From positions 1 to 64,000 of the forward strand of contig NZ_LVEG02000014.1 of assembly GCF_001614315.2 (NCBI RefSeq): a DNA stretch of 64,000 bases, written 5' to 3'. The position numbers were made by a program, and so were the translations under genes. This stretch comes from Halofilum ochraceum. GTDB lineage: Bacteria; Pseudomonadota; Gammaproteobacteria; XJ16; Halofilaceae. The notes below the pieces were generated by a model. It ran no database searches, was not told where the DNA came from, and saw nothing but the letters and a program-made list of their open reading frames with translations. This document shows, piece by piece, positions 48,411-58,642 of the stretch; within the stretch, counting starts at the first letter, position 1, and each line of letters starts with the position of its first letter.

Positions 48411-50402
48411 TTACCGGGATGCGGGGGTGAGCAGCCCGTTCTCGGTGCCCCGCTGGACAATGTCCCTGCACTGTTGCGTGGTCAGTTTGGTATTGGCGGG
48501 TGCAGTGTCGGCGCGCATCAGATTACCGGGTGTTTCGACATGCTCGCCGCTGTCCATGAGGAGATGCACCAGCTCATGAGCGAGTGCGAGGCCGGGGTCG
48601 CGCGTATCCTCGGTGAACCAGACCGTGTCGCGCAACGCGGGGCGCGTGGTGCTGTTGCTCTTGCCGAACGCTACGGCATCGTAGGCGTGGATCTCCAGCG
48701 TGTCCCGCACGAAGTAAACCGTCGGTCTCGGCAGTTCCAGTCGACGCGCGAGTCGTTCCGCGATCCCGGTGCGGAAATAGCGATATACCGTTGGCCCGTC
48801 CAGTACGTGGACCTCGACCCGTGACACGCGGATGCCGCAGCGTCCCAGTATGTGCGCCATCCGTTGGGCATGGCGCCGCAGGTCGGCGCGCCTCCATGCC
48901 GTATCCGCGAAGTACGCGAAAGTCGGCGCAAAGACAAAGTCACTCGGGCGTGTGGCGTCGGCTGCGTCGTGGAGCCGGTCACCAATGAACGTGTATTTCG
49001 CGACGCCGCTCGGCTCGCCTTCACCCGCCAGGGGCGGCAGCTCCTCCGCCTTGTCGGGGCGCGGGATGAAGCCTTCGGCCATCTCGCCGGGCTCGTCGGA
49101 GAATGCCGGCAGGACACGGGCGAAGATCGCCTCCTTCAGACGTGCGGCGTGCCAGTCGGGATGCGCTGCCAACAGCCGCGCCGCCAGGGCTGATATCCGC
49201 ACGGCCGCATAGCTCGATCCCGAAGCGACCGTCTCCTGGCCGTCAAAGTCCGTCACCCGCACGCGCTCAGCGGGCACCAACAGATCCACCGATTCCCTGC
49301 CCCAGTTGGAGCCGCGCGCGGGCTCGCCGTCGCGGTCCGCGGAAGTCACAGTGATGGTGTTATCGAGCGACAGCACCGCCGGGTAGATGGGGTCGGCATC
49401 GATGTCGCGACCGTTGTTCCCGGCGGAGAGCACAAACAGGGTATCGGGGTGGGCCTTTGCCGCCGCCTCGAACGCCTCCCACTCGCCGCGATCGCCGCTG
49501 CCCAGCGAGATATTCACGATGCCGATGCCCTGGGCCGCGGCATCGTCGACAAGATCCTCCATGCGGTCCATGTCGGGTCGCGGGTAACGGTACGGCACCA
49601 GCCGCGCCTGCGGCGCCTCGCGCAGCAACAGGCTCGCCGTTCGGGTACCGTGCCGCTGCGGAAAGAATGGTGAGCGCGCGGGATTGGCGTCGAAGGGCCG
49701 CTCGTCCATGGCCCAGTAGTCGTAACCGAGAATGGCGCCGGCGTCGTCGCGCGCGAGCCGCCGGCCGATCCGCGGCAGGAGGTAGTTGACCCCCGAGTCC
49801 ACCAGCGCCACGGCCACGCCGCCCGGGTCGGTGCCTGCGGGCACGGGGGGATCCAGTGGTTCGCGCTCGCCGGTCGGATCGAGTTCGCCGTCCAGGTATT
49901 CGATGGCGACAGCCTGGGGCAGTTCCTGCTCGTAGACGAGAAGACGCCCGTGGCGGATCGTGCAATCGGCGTCGGCAACCGCTGCAATCCGGGGCCGGAC
50001 GCCGCCGCCCGGATCGGTCGCCCAATACTCGACGACCAGCCGGCGCAGTCGCTCCCCGGGCGCAAAGCGCTCGATCCTGAGCTCGGCGTTACCCGGCAGC
50101 GCGATCCGCCACTCCCGGCCTACCACGGTATCGCGCATCTCCAGTGGCGCCTCGGCGATGCCGGTGCCGCCGGGGATCCTCTCGGCCATCTGCGTCAAGC
50201 CGGCGGCCGGCGCGTCGCAGGCGGCCGTGATCCCCTGGCGGATCGGTGGGCCCGCTTCCTCCGCGCCGCGCGCGATCACCGTGAAGCACGCGATACACGC
50301 GAGCAGCAGCACCCTCACGAGCAATAGATCGGCCGCACGCGGCCCACGTTTCGGCACCCGTGTTCGTCCGGGGAAAGTGTTCGGGACTCGTTCTGCCACC
50401 AT
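48411..50402 (-). CDS. Exported subtilisin-like protease with C-terminal HExxH domain
   Basis: The 663-aa protein has an N-terminal hydrophobic signal/anchor (LLLVRVLLLACIACFTVIA, about 26-44) after a basic stretch. The S8 catalytic residues are D202 (VALVDSGVN), H251 (QRHGTRTAS), oxyanion N329 (SAGNNG) and S397 (ASGSSYAA). After about residue 450 the sequence is no longer subtilase-like and carries H609-E-L-V-H613 followed by GEHVETPGNLM (619-629), a gluzincin- or metzincin-like zinc-protease pattern with E620 or H621 as possible third ligand. Two proteolytic centres in one chain are unusual. It is probably periplasmic. A pro-domain or beta-rich region fills about 50-190. No substrate is evident. 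Confidence 0.8.
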   Translation of the reverse strand: MVAERVPNTFPGRTRVPKRGPRAADLLLVRVLLLACIACFTVIARGAEEAGPPIRQGITAACDAPAAGLTQMAERIPGGTGIAEAPLEMRDTVVGREWRIALPGNAELRIERFAPGERLRRLVVEYWATDPGGGVRPRIAAVADADCTIRHGRLLVYEQELPQAVAIEYLDGELDPTGEREPLDPPVPAGTDPGGVAVALVDSGVNYLLPRIGRRLARDDAGAILGYDYWAMDERPFDANPARSPFFPQRHGTRTASLLLREAPQARLVPYRYPRPDMDRMEDLVDDAAAQGIGIVNISLGSGDRGEWEAFEAAAKAHPDTLFVLSAGNNGRDIDADPIYPAVLSLDNTITVTSADRDGEPARGSNWGRESVDLLVPAERVRVTDFDGQETVASGSSYAAVRISALAARLLAAHPDWHAARLKEAIFARVLPAFSDEPGEMAEGFIPRPDKAEELPPLAGEGEPSGVAKYTFIGDRLHDAADATRPSDFVFAPTFAYFADTAWRRADLRRHAQRMAHILGRCGIRVSRVEVHVLDGPTVYRYFRTGIAERLARRLELPRPTVYFVRDTLEIHAYDAVAFGKSNSTTRPALRDTVWFTEDTRDPGLALAHELVHLLMDSGEHVETPGNLMRADTAPANTKLTTQQCRDIVQRGTENGLLTPASR

Positions 50403-50699
50403 TCGGAACTCCGGGGGACAGTATAGGACCGTCCGCCCGCCTCCGGGACCGTGAGTTCATACGGGGACGTATTTTCAGGCGGCTTCCGGAGCCCGCGGGA
50501 AAGGGCAATACTGCGAGTTGAGCACCATGAAAGGCCCGACCCGGACTTGTCGGGTCGCTGTCCGTGGGAACAGCGCTGGATCTGGAATTCTGCGGAGCGG
50601 GCTTTGGCCCGAGAGATCGGTGGCGTGCGCGTGTCGGACCGAAGTTGGTGTTACGGCAAGCCGGTGGGCGGGGCGCTCTCGCCCCGCCCGTCTAGTCCT
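50403..50699. other. Intergenic region with decayed palindromes
   Basis: It contains CCCGAC/GTCGGG arms near 50534-50553, a decayed GCGGGCTTTGGCCCG stem near 50597-50611 and the hairpin at 50666-50689. It probably also holds the protease promoter, which I cannot place. No coding sequence is supported. Confidence 0.5.
50666..50689 (-). terminator. GC-rich hairpin downstream of comEA
   Basis: GGGCGGGGCG and CGCCCCGCCC form a perfect 10-bp stem with loop CTCT, 10 bases past the comEA stop codon. No T-tract follows on the minus strand, so it may terminate weakly or protect the 3' end. Confidence 0.55.
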
Positions 50700-50969
50700 C
50701 TACTCGGCCGCGCCGACGGTCAGGCGGTCGCGGTTGCTCTCGAGCGTGGCCGGGCCGATGCCGCTGACGCTGGTCAGCGCGGCGACGCTCGGGAAGTCCC
50801 CGTTGCTCTCGCGGTACTCGACGATCGCCTGTGCGCGAACTTCGCCGACGCCGTCGAGTGCGGTGGCGAGGCGTTCGGCGTTGGCGGCGTTGATGTCGAC
50901 CTTCTCCTGGGCGACGGCGGCGCCGGCGGCGAGCGCCAGCACCATGGCCAGTACGATCTTCCGGATCAT
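50700..50969 (-). CDS. comEA: ComEA-like helix-hairpin-helix DNA-binding protein
   Basis: The 89-aa exported protein has signal peptide MIRKIVLAMVLALAAGAAVA (cleavage after AVA-Q), then the helix-hairpin-helix pair VDINAANAERLATALDGVG and LTSVSGIGPATLESN. ComEA-like proteins bind incoming double-stranded DNA in the periplasm during natural transformation. GGGAGG lies 7-8 bases before the ATG. No other competence gene is adjacent, although pilW is in the window. Confidence 0.92.
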   Translation of the reverse strand: MIRKIVLAMVLALAAGAAVAQEKVDINAANAERLATALDGVGEVRAQAIVEYRESNGDFPSVAALTSVSGIGPATLESNRDRLTVGAAE

Positions 50970-51223
50970 GTCGGATCCTCCCTGTTGTTGTCGGATTCGC
51001 GTGCATCGGATGATCCGATCGCGCGCCGGTCCATTGTTCGCGCCGCCGCGGTGTCATAACAATTGGCGCTCGGCCGCTTCCGCGGTCGGCGGCGAACGAC
51101 CTGACGTGTAGGCCGACACCTACAGGGAGCGGCCGCAAGGGAACGCTACTTCATGGCCCGGCGGGGCTGTGTCATCATCGTTCGCCTCGCCGCCGCCGGC
51201 GAGGCCCGGAACGAACGCTCGCA

Positions 51224-52030
51224 ATGATGCACACCCTGATCGGTCTGCTCGCGGCCGCCATCTATGCCAGCGCGACGCTGCTGCTCGTGCGCGATCTGCG
51301 CGGTGGCACGCCGCGGCGCCCGCTGATCCTCGGCCTCACGGCCGCGGCGCTGGTGCTGCATGCATTCCTTCTGCAATCCACGGTGCCGGGGGCGGACGGG
51401 CTCGACCTGGGATTCTTCAATGCCCTTTCGCTGGTGGGCTGGGTCGCCGTTCTGCTGCTGCTGATGCTGGCGATCGGCCAGCCGGTGACGAGCCTTGGAC
51501 TCGGGCTGCTGCCGTTCGCGGGGCTCACGGTCCTGGCGGCACTGGCATTGTCGAACGGACAGCCGGGCCCGATGATCCCGCCGCGGCCTTCGGGCATCGA
51601 CGTGCACGTACTCCTGTCGATCTGCGCCTATGCCGTGCTGACGCTGGCGGCGATGCAGTCCGTTCTGCTCGGGATCCAGCACCGCCAGCTCCACGAGCAC
51701 CGCCCGACACGCGTGATGCACGTGCTCCCGCCGCTGTACGTGATGGAGACGCTGCTGTTCCGGATGACCGCGATCGGGTTCGCGCTGCTGACCCTGGCAC
51801 TCGGCTCCGGGTTCGTGTTCCTGGAGGACATGTTCGCCCAGGATCTCGTGCACAAGACCGTGCTGTCGCTGGTTGCCTGGGCCGTGTTCGGCGCCCTGCT
51901 GGCGGGCCATCATTTCGCGGGCTGGCGCGGACCCACCGCGGTCAAGTTCACGCTGGGCGGTTTCGCGCTGCTGGTGCTCGGCTATTTCGGCAGCAAGCTC
52001 GTGCTCGAACTGATCCTCGGCCGCGCCTGA
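51224..52030 (+). CDS. ypjD: YpjD-like inner-membrane protein of the CcsA/CcmC family
   Basis: The 268-aa protein has eight predicted helices, beginning LIGLLAAAIYASATLLLVRDL. The conserved histidine-bearing segments IDVHVLLSICAYAVLTLAAMQ and LVHKTVLSLVAWAVFGALLAGHHFAGWRG belong to the cytochrome-c assembly (PF01578) fold. In gammaproteobacteria ypjD lies between ffh and the corB-like gene; the corB partner is here, but ffh is not in front. Its exact role is unknown. comEA diverges from it. Confidence 0.85.
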   Translation: MMHTLIGLLAAAIYASATLLLVRDLRGGTPRRPLILGLTAAALVLHAFLLQSTVPGADGLDLGFFNALSLVGWVAVLLLLMLAIGQPVTSLGLGLLPFAGLTVLAALALSNGQPGPMIPPRPSGIDVHVLLSICAYAVLTLAAMQSVLLGIQHRQLHEHRPTRVMHVLPPLYVMETLLFRMTAIGFALLTLALGSGFVFLEDMFAQDLVHKTVLSLVAWAVFGALLAGHHFAGWRGPTAVKFTLGGFALLVLGYFGSKLVLELILGRA

Positions 52031-52073
52031 AGCGCGCCGGGATACCCCACCACCTGAACCGACACCTGATGCC

Positions 52074-53420
52074 GTGAACGATTTACCGCTCTACATGCAG
52101 ATCGGCGCCCTGGCGATCCTGCTCGTGCTTTCGGGCTGTTTCTCCGGCTCCGAGACGGCGCTGATGACGGTCAACCGCTACCGGCTCCGTCACCGTGCGC
52201 GGGAGGGCCATCGCGGGTCGCGGCTGGCGCTGCGGCTGCTCGACCGCACGGACCGCCTGATCGGCCTGATCCTGCTGGGCAACAATTTCGTGAACGTGCT
52301 GGCGTCGATGCTGGCGACGATCGTCGCGATCCGGCTCTGGGGCGAAGGCGAAGGCGTGCTGGGCATCACGGCGATCGGTCTGACGGTGATCGTCCTGATC
52401 TTCGGCGAGACGGCGCCGAAGACGTTCGCGGCCCTGCACCCGGAGCGCGTCGCCATCCCCGCGGCCTTCGTCTACACGCCCATGCTGCGGCTGCTGTACC
52501 CGATCGTGTGGATGGTGAATCTGCTCGCCAACGGTGTCCTCTGGTTGCTGGGCATGCGCCGAAACGACGCCGATGGCGACCGCCTCAGCGCGGAAGAACT
52601 GCGCACGGTCGTCAACGAGACCGGCCACATGATCCCGAAGAACCACCAGGAGATGCTGGTCAATATCCTCGACCTGGCGAAGGTCTCGGTGAACGACATC
52701 ATGGTGCCGCGCAGCGAGATCCAGGGCGTCGACCTCGACGAGGACTGGGATGACGTGGCCGACCAGATGGAAAACGCGTCGAACAGCCGACTGCCGGTCT
52801 ACCACGAGAGCATCGACCAGGTGGTCGGATTCGTATTCCTGCGCGATCTGATCGGGCGCGATCTGCACGAGATGGATTTCGACGGGTTCCGCGCCCTGCT
52901 GCGCGAGCCGTATTTCGTGCCCGAGGGGACCGCGCTCACGCGCCAGCTGGTGAATTTCCAGCGCCATCGGCGCCGCATCGGCCTGGTGGTGGACGAATAC
53001 GGCGACATCCTGGGGCTGATCACGCTCGAGGACATCCTCGAGGAGATCGTGGGCGAGTTCACCACGGACCGGATTCCATCCAGCCGCGATATCCACCCGC
53101 AGGCGGACGGCAGTTACATCTGCACGGGCGGCACCAACCTGCGCGATCTCGGCCGGCTGCTCGGCTGGCGGGCGCCGACCGACGGACCGAAGACGCTCAA
53201 CGGGCTGATCCTCGAATACATGGAGATGATCCCGGAACCGGGCACGACCTTCCTGGTCGCGGACCATCCGGTGGAGATCATCCAGACGCGTGACAACGCG
53301 GTTCGTTCCGCCCGTATCTGGCCCCGCATCGAGCGCAGCGCGCGGCTGGCGCGCGGGGTGGCCGAGATCCCGATGCCGATGCGCGCGCAGGACGCCGAAG
53401 CCGACGACGGGGAGGCCTGA
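52074..53420 (+). CDS. CorC/HlyC-type Mg/Co transport protein (CorB/YfjD-like)
   Basis: The 448-aa protein (GTG start) has an N-terminal DUF21 membrane domain (about 1-180; SGCFSGSETALMTVNRYRL is its signature), a pair of CBS domains (about 205-330, IMVPRSEIQGVDLDEDW and VVDEYGDILGLITLEDILEE), and a C-terminal CorC_HlyC domain. These proteins are implicated in Mg2+ efflux or homeostasis. The stop overlaps the radA ATG by one base (TGATG). Confidence 0.92.
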   Translation: MNDLPLYMQIGALAILLVLSGCFSGSETALMTVNRYRLRHRAREGHRGSRLALRLLDRTDRLIGLILLGNNFVNVLASMLATIVAIRLWGEGEGVLGITAIGLTVIVLIFGETAPKTFAALHPERVAIPAAFVYTPMLRLLYPIVWMVNLLANGVLWLLGMRRNDADGDRLSAEELRTVVNETGHMIPKNHQEMLVNILDLAKVSVNDIMVPRSEIQGVDLDEDWDDVADQMENASNSRLPVYHESIDQVVGFVFLRDLIGRDLHEMDFDGFRALLREPYFVPEGTALTRQLVNFQRHRRRIGLVVDEYGDILGLITLEDILEEIVGEFTTDRIPSSRDIHPQADGSYICTGGTNLRDLGRLLGWRAPTDGPKTLNGLILEYMEMIPEPGTTFLVADHPVEIIQTRDNAVRSARIWPRIERSARLARGVAEIPMPMRAQDAEADDGEA

Positions 53421-54781
53421 TGGCGCGCCAGCCGAAAAGCCTGTTCCGCTGCGAATCCTGCGGCGCGGAGGCGCCCAAGTGGGCGGGCCAGTGCGCCGAC
53501 TGCGGCGCGTGGAACACGCTCGTCGAGGTCCCGACCGGCGCGGCCTCGGGCACGGGCCGCGGGGGCCGGCGCTCGCCCAGCGCCGCACCGCGGACCTGGC
53601 AGCTGCAGGAGGTCTCCACCGCGGAGGACCCGCGCCACCCGACCGGCCTGGCCGAGCTCGATCGCGTACTGGGTGGCGGGCTGGTGCCGGGCTCGGTGAT
53701 CCTGCTGGGCGGCGATCCCGGCATCGGCAAGTCCACGCTGCTGCTGCAGACGCTGGCCTCGCTGGCGGCGGACCACCGCGTGCTCTACGTCACCGGCGAG
53801 GAGTCGCTCTCCCAGGTCACGCTGCGCGCAAGGCGGCTGGGCGTCGAGGGCCAGGACGTGCGGCTGCTGGCCGAGACGGGCGTGGAACGGATCCTGGACG
53901 CGGCGGCGGCGGAGAGCCCCGGCGTGCTGGTGATCGATTCCATCCAGACCATGATGAGCGAGGAGGTCCAGTCGGCGCCGGGCGGCGTCGCCCAGGTACG
54001 CGAGAGCGCCTCGCGCCTCGTGCGCTATGCCAAGGACCACGACGTCGCGCTGTTCCTGGTCGGCCATGTCACCAAGGAAGGCACCCTCGCCGGTCCGCGC
54101 GTGCTGGAGCACATGGTCGACACGGTCGTGTACTTCGAGGGCGACGGCAGCAGCCGCTGGCGCATGGTGCGCGCGATCAAGAACCGCTTCGGCGCGGTCA
54201 ACGAGCTGGGCGTGTTCGCCATGGGCGACCGCGGCCTCAAGCCGGTGGCGAACCCCTCGGCGATTTTCCTTTCGCGGCACGAGGAACCGGTCGCCGGCAG
54301 TATCATCCTGGTGACGCGCGAGGGCACGCGGCCGTTGCTGGTCGAGATCCAGGCGCTGGTCGACGACAGCGCCCTGTCGAATCCGCGCCGGGTCGCGCTG
54401 GGCCTCGAGCAGAACCGGCTGTCGATGCTGCTGGCGGTCCTGCACCGCCATGCCGGCGTGGCCATGCAGGATCAGGATGTCTATGTGAACGCGGTCGGCG
54501 GCGTGCGGATCGCGGAGACGGCGGCCGATCTGGCGGTGCTCGGGGCCTGCATCTCCTCGTTCCGCGACCGCCCCCTGCCCACCGACCTGGTCGTGTTCGG
54601 CGAGGTCGGTCTCGCCGGCGAGATCCGGCCCGTGCCGAATGGCGAGGAGCGCCTCAACGAGGCCGCGAAGCATGGGTTCACGCGGGCCATCGTGCCGCGC
54701 GCGAATGCGCCACGCCGTGCGATCGAGGGGATGACCGTCGAACCGGTCGGACGGCTGGCGGAGGTGCTCGATCTGTTGTGA
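53420..54781 (+). CDS. radA: DNA repair ATPase RadA (Sms)
   Basis: The 453-aa protein promotes branch migration in recombination and processes repair intermediates. It has an N-terminal zinc finger (FRCESCGAEAPKWAGQCADC), Walker A GGDPGIGKSTLL near residue 96, the RadA-specific KNRFG motif in AIKNRFGAVNELG, and the C-terminal Lon-like domain. Full length. The upstream CorB-like gene overlaps it, so they are co-transcribed. Confidence 0.96.
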   Translation: MARQPKSLFRCESCGAEAPKWAGQCADCGAWNTLVEVPTGAASGTGRGGRRSPSAAPRTWQLQEVSTAEDPRHPTGLAELDRVLGGGLVPGSVILLGGDPGIGKSTLLLQTLASLAADHRVLYVTGEESLSQVTLRARRLGVEGQDVRLLAETGVERILDAAAAESPGVLVIDSIQTMMSEEVQSAPGGVAQVRESASRLVRYAKDHDVALFLVGHVTKEGTLAGPRVLEHMVDTVVYFEGDGSSRWRMVRAIKNRFGAVNELGVFAMGDRGLKPVANPSAIFLSRHEEPVAGSIILVTREGTRPLLVEIQALVDDSALSNPRRVALGLEQNRLSMLLAVLHRHAGVAMQDQDVYVNAVGGVRIAETAADLAVLGACISSFRDRPLPTDLVVFGEVGLAGEIRPVPNGEERLNEAAKHGFTRAIVPRANAPRRAIEGMTVEPVGRLAEVLDLL

Positions 54782-54824
54782 TGCCGGCGCCCAGTCGGAC
54801 GACTGTGGCCTTGCCCCAGAAGGC

Positions 54825-54860
54825 TTTTTCACGCAGAGCCGCGGAGCGCGCTGAGAGAAG
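54825..54860. repeat. Solo CGCAGAG-type repeat arm
   Basis: TTTTTCACGCAGAGCCGCGG, followed by AGCGCGCTGAGAGAAGG, is a diverged single copy of the outer arm at 28280-28526, without an inverted partner nearby. It lies between radA and xseB. Nothing else in 54782-54958 is identifiable. Confidence 0.65.
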
Positions 54861-54958
54861 GCGTAATGACAGAAAACCGGGCGGTAACAGGGCGAGAGTG
54901 GCTGATTGACCGCCCTCACCCCCTCGGCTACCGTACCCCGACCCTGCAGGATGGCTTC

Positions 54959-55276
54959 ATGAGCAAACAGAAAACCACTGACAACGAGGCTGCGCCGGAA
55001 CCCGCATCCGGTGAGGGCGAGCCCTCCCCGGCCCGTTTCGACGAGGCGCTCGGCGAGCTCGAGAACCTGGTCGAGACGCTGGAACAGGGCGATCTCTCGC
55101 TGGACGAGTCGCTCGCGCACTTCGAACGCGGTGTCGGTCTGGCCCGGGAATGCCGGGCGTCGCTGCAGTCCGCGGAGCAGAAGGTGCAGATCCTGCTCGA
55201 CCGGGACGCGGAGGACGCCGGCGAGCGCGGTGACGGCAGCCTGGAAGACTTCGAGCCGGATCGCGACGAATCGTGA
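54959..55276 (+). CDS. xseB: Exodeoxyribonuclease VII small subunit
   Basis: The 105-aa subunit forms a helical scaffold on XseA in the single-strand DNA nuclease ExoVII. The core is [20 protein letters not shown] and [20 protein letters not shown], with QLLDRDAED-like tail. N- and C-terminal acidic extensions are longer than in E. coli (80 aa). The stop overlaps the GTG start of ispA, the standard xseB-ispA-dxs unit. Confidence 0.94.
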   Translation: MSKQKTTDNEAAPEPASGEGEPSPARFDEALGELENLVETLEQGDLSLDESLAHFERGVGLARECRASLQSAEQKVQILLDRDAEDAGERGDGSLEDFEPDRDES

Positions 55277-56166
55277 GCGACGCCGGAAAGACGCTGGAGC
55301 GTGGACGCGAGCGCGTCAACGCGGCGCTGGAAGGCTGGCTGCCCGCGGCCGAACAGGCGCCGGAGCGACTGCACCGCGCCATGCGCTATGCCGTGCTCGG
55401 CAGCGGCAAACGCCTGCGCCCGGCACTGGTGTACGCCACCGGTGACGCCCTCGGCGCCGCACCCGAGGCACTCGATCCGCCCGCCTGCGCCGTCGAGCTG
55501 ATCCACGCCTATTCGCTGGTCCACGACGACCTGCCGGCGATGGACGACGACGATCTGCGCCGCGGCTCACCCACCTGCCACCGCCAGTTCGACGAGGCCA
55601 CGGCCATACTGGCCGGCGATGCGCTGCAGGCGCATGCATTCGGGCTGATCACGGAGACGGCCTACGCCAGTGCGATCCCTGAGGCCGTGCGCGCGCGCAT
55701 GGCGGCCACCCTGGCCGCGGCCGCCGGCGCCGAGGGCATGGCCGGCGGCCAGGCCTTCGATCTGTTCGCCTGCGGCCACAGACCGGAACTCGCGGAACTG
55801 GAGCGGATGCACCGCTACAAGACCGGGGCACTGATCCAGGCCAGCGTCCTGCTGGGCGCCATCGCGGCCGGCGCCGACGATGACGAGCGCGCCCGGCTGG
55901 CCCGCTACGGCGCCGCGATCGGCCTCGCCTTCCAGATCGTCGATGACATCCTCGACGTGACGGCGGATACCGCTACGCTGGGCAAGACCCAGGGCGCCGA
56001 TGTCGAGCGCAACAAGCCGACCTATCCAGCCCTGCTTGGCCTGGAGGGCGCGCGTGATCACGCAGCCACCATGCGCGATGAGGCGCTGGCGGCGCTCGAC
56101 GGGGACGACGACCGCTTCGAGCCGCTGCGCGCCCTCGCGCGGTTCGTGGTCGAGCGCTCTTGGTGA
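55273..56166 (+). CDS. ispA: Farnesyl diphosphate synthase (geranyltranstransferase)
   Basis: The 297-aa prenyltransferase makes farnesyl diphosphate for ubiquinone and undecaprenyl synthesis. The first aspartate-rich motif is [15 protein letters not shown], the second is [13 protein letters not shown], and GKRLRPAL is the substrate-binding lysine/arginine block. The GTG start overlaps xseB by four bases (GTGA). Confidence 0.96.
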   Translation: MSDAGKTLERGRERVNAALEGWLPAAEQAPERLHRAMRYAVLGSGKRLRPALVYATGDALGAAPEALDPPACAVELIHAYSLVHDDLPAMDDDDLRRGSPTCHRQFDEATAILAGDALQAHAFGLITETAYASAIPEAVRARMAATLAAAAGAEGMAGGQAFDLFACGHRPELAELERMHRYKTGALIQASVLLGAIAAGADDDERARLARYGAAIGLAFQIVDDILDVTADTATLGKTQGADVERNKPTYPALLGLEGARDHAATMRDEALAALDGDDDRFEPLRALARFVVERSW

Positions 56167-56255
56167 GCATGCCCGTGCATAAAGCCGATCGCGCGCAATC
56201 TCCTTGCACCCCCCGGCAGCGCCTCCGATAATGGTCGGCTCCCAGGTCACCGGGC

Positions 56256-58157
56256 ATGCCCATGGCTGAGCCCTCCCGCTATCCGCTGCTCGACGGTCTG
56301 CGCTCGACCGCGGATCTGCACGAGATGGACATCGAGACGCTGCAGCGCCTCAACGACGAGGTGCGCGCGTTCCACATCGAGTCCGTCGCGGCGACGGGCG
56401 GCCACCTCGCCGCCGGGCTGGGCGCGGTCGAACTCACGACCGCCCTGCACGCCGTGTACCGCACGCCGGAAGACCGCCTCGTGTGGGATGTGGGCCACCA
56501 GACCTATCCGCACAAGATCCTCACCGGCCGCCGCGAGCGCATGGATACGATGCGCATGTGGGGCGGACTCTGCGGCTTCACCAGTCGAGCGGAGAGCGAG
56601 TACGACACCTTCGGGGTGGGTCACTCGTCGACCTCGATCAGCGCCGCGACGGGTATGGCGATCGCAGCCAAACTGCGCGGCGACGACCGGCGCGTGGTCG
56701 CGATCATCGGCGACGGGGCCATGACCGCGGGGATGGCCTTCGAGGCCCTCAACCACGCCGGCGATGTCGGCGCCAACCTGCTGGTCATCCTCAACGACAA
56801 CGACATGTCGATCTCGCCGAACGTCGGCGCGCTGAACAAGTACCTGACGCGGCTGCTGTCGGGGAAGCTGTACTCGCAGGCGCGCGAGGGCGGCAAGAAA
56901 GTGCTGCGCGCGATGCCGCCGATGTGGGAACTGGCGCGGCGCACGGAGGAGCACTTCAAGGGCATGGTCGTGCCCGGGACCATGTTCGAGGAATTCGGGT
57001 TCAACTACTACGGCCCGGTCGACGGCCACGACCTCCCGAACCTGGTGAAGACGCTCGGCAACCTGCGCGACCTCGAGGGGCCGCGCCTGCTGCACATCGT
57101 CACCGAGAAGGGCAAGGGCTATAAGCTCGCCGAGGACAATCCGGTCACCTATCACGGCGTGAAGCCGTTCGATCCGGCCACCGGCAAGAAGCTGGCCGGG
57201 TCTTCGGGGCCATCCGGGCCCGCCTATACGGAGGTCTTCGGCCAGTGGCTGTGCGACATGGCCGCACGCGATGAGCGGGTGGTCGGCATCACGCCGGCGA
57301 TGCGCGAGGGCTCCGGGCTGGTCGAGTTCGAGCAGCAGTTCCCGCAGCGCTATTTCGATGTCGGCATCGCCGAGCAGCACGCGGTAACGCTGGCCGCGGG
57401 CCTCGCCTGCGAGGGCCAGAAGCCGGTCGTGGCGATCTATTCCACGTTCCTGCAGCGTGGTTATGACCAGCTCGTGCATGACGTCGCCGTGCAGGGGCTG
57501 CCGGTGCTGTTCGCGCTCGATCGGGCCGGCTTCGTCGGCGAGGACGGACCGACCCATTTCGGCAGTTTCGATTTCGCCTACATGCGCTGCCTGCCGGGCA
57601 TGACGGTCATGGCGCCGGCCGACGAGAACGAATGCCGCCAGATGCTGTACACGGGGCTCCAGCTCGATGGCCCGGCCTCGGTCCGCTATCCCAAGGGGCC
57701 CGGGCCCGGCGCCGCGATCGAGGAGACCATGCAGGCGCTGGAGATTGGCCGCGCCGAGAAGCGCCGCAGCGGCCAGCGCATCGCCCTGCTGGCGTTCGGC
57801 AGCATGGTCGCGCCGGCCGCGGAGGTCGCTGAGGCGCTGGACGCCTCGCTGTACAATATGCGGTTCGTGAAGCCACTGGACGAGGCCGCCGTGCTGGAGG
57901 CCGCGGAGCATCACGATGTGCTGGTCACGCTGGAGGAAGCGGCAGTGCCGGGCGGCGCCGGCGAGGCCATCAACAGCTGCCTGACGGCCCATCGCGTCCG
58001 GGTCGATGTGCACAACATCGGTATCCCGGATCGGTTCGTCGGCCACGGTTCCCGCGGCGATCAATTGCGCGACGCCGGCCTGGACGCGGCCTCGCTGCAG
58101 GCCCGCATCGAGGCCCTGCCCGCCCCCCTGGCCGGAGACCGACAGCGACAGGCCTGA
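56256..58157 (+). CDS. dxs: 1-deoxy-D-xylulose-5-phosphate synthase
   Basis: The 633-aa thiamine-diphosphate enzyme opens the MEP isoprenoid pathway. The ThDP/Mg motif is [18 protein letters not shown] followed by NDNDMSIS; catalytic His is in [14 protein letters not shown]. The transketolase-type pyrimidine-binding domain (about 320-490) contains [16 protein letters not shown]. An ATG two codons later is an equally good start. ispG, another pathway gene, is missing from its usual site next to hisS. Confidence 0.96.
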   Translation: MPMAEPSRYPLLDGLRSTADLHEMDIETLQRLNDEVRAFHIESVAATGGHLAAGLGAVELTTALHAVYRTPEDRLVWDVGHQTYPHKILTGRRERMDTMRMWGGLCGFTSRAESEYDTFGVGHSSTSISAATGMAIAAKLRGDDRRVVAIIGDGAMTAGMAFEALNHAGDVGANLLVILNDNDMSISPNVGALNKYLTRLLSGKLYSQAREGGKKVLRAMPPMWELARRTEEHFKGMVVPGTMFEEFGFNYYGPVDGHDLPNLVKTLGNLRDLEGPRLLHIVTEKGKGYKLAEDNPVTYHGVKPFDPATGKKLAGSSGPSGPAYTEVFGQWLCDMAARDERVVGITPAMREGSGLVEFEQQFPQRYFDVGIAEQHAVTLAAGLACEGQKPVVAIYSTFLQRGYDQLVHDVAVQGLPVLFALDRAGFVGEDGPTHFGSFDFAYMRCLPGMTVMAPADENECRQMLYTGLQLDGPASVRYPKGPGPGAAIEETMQALEIGRAEKRRSGQRIALLAFGSMVAPAAEVAEALDASLYNMRFVKPLDEAAVLEAAEHHDVLVTLEEAAVPGGAGEAINSCLTAHRVRVDVHNIGIPDRFVGHGSRGDQLRDAGLDAASLQARIEALPAPLAGDRQRQA

Positions 58158-58251
58158 CGGCGACACGCCGGGGCATGGCGGGCCATGCGGGGTTGCGCAG
58201 TGCAGCACGGTCCTCTAATATCCCACCGCTTTGGTCGGGTACCCACCCCAT

Positions 58252-58635
58252 ATGGCCACCTACGAACTCCGCGTCGTAACCGAATTCGCCGCCGCGCACA
58301 GCCTGCGCGGCTATCCGGGTTCGTGCAGCCGACTGCACGGGCACAACTGGAAAGTCGAAATCGAAATCCGGGCCGACGAGTTGGACGAAACGGGTATGGG
58401 CATGGACTTCCGGGAGATCCGGAAGATCGCCCGCGAGGTAACGGATCGGCTGGACCACCGCTACCTCAACGAACTGGAACCGTTCACCGAGATCAATCCG
58501 ACAGCCGAGAACATTGCCGCGCACTGCTTCCACGAAATCGGCGCGCGAATCGACCGACCGGCCGTATCCGTACAGGCCGTGACCGTTTGGGAAAACGACC
58601 GCGCCTGCGTGCGATACACTGAAGGGGAGGCTTGA
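58252..58635 (+). CDS. queD: 6-carboxy-5,6,7,8-tetrahydropterin synthase QueD
   Basis: The 127-aa enzyme makes 6-carboxytetrahydropterin for preQ0/queuosine synthesis. Zinc-binding histidines are in FAAAHSLRG and [12 protein letters not shown], with C-x3-HGH typical of QueD; DHRYLNE and [11 protein letters not shown] complete the site. It is immediately followed by folE2 (7-base gap), which makes its substrate. The start at MATYELRV is preferred over an upstream alternative. Confidence 0.93.
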   Translation: MATYELRVVTEFAAAHSLRGYPGSCSRLHGHNWKVEIEIRADELDETGMGMDFREIRKIAREVTDRLDHRYLNELEPFTEINPTAENIAAHCFHEIGARIDRPAVSVQAVTVWENDRACVRYTEGEA

Positions 58636-58642
58636 TACCACG

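Noticed and set aside
46151-50699. tRNA-Leu as attachment site of an integrated island
   Set aside because: No integrase follows and no copy of the tRNA 3' end was found downstream; composition stays similar to the core.
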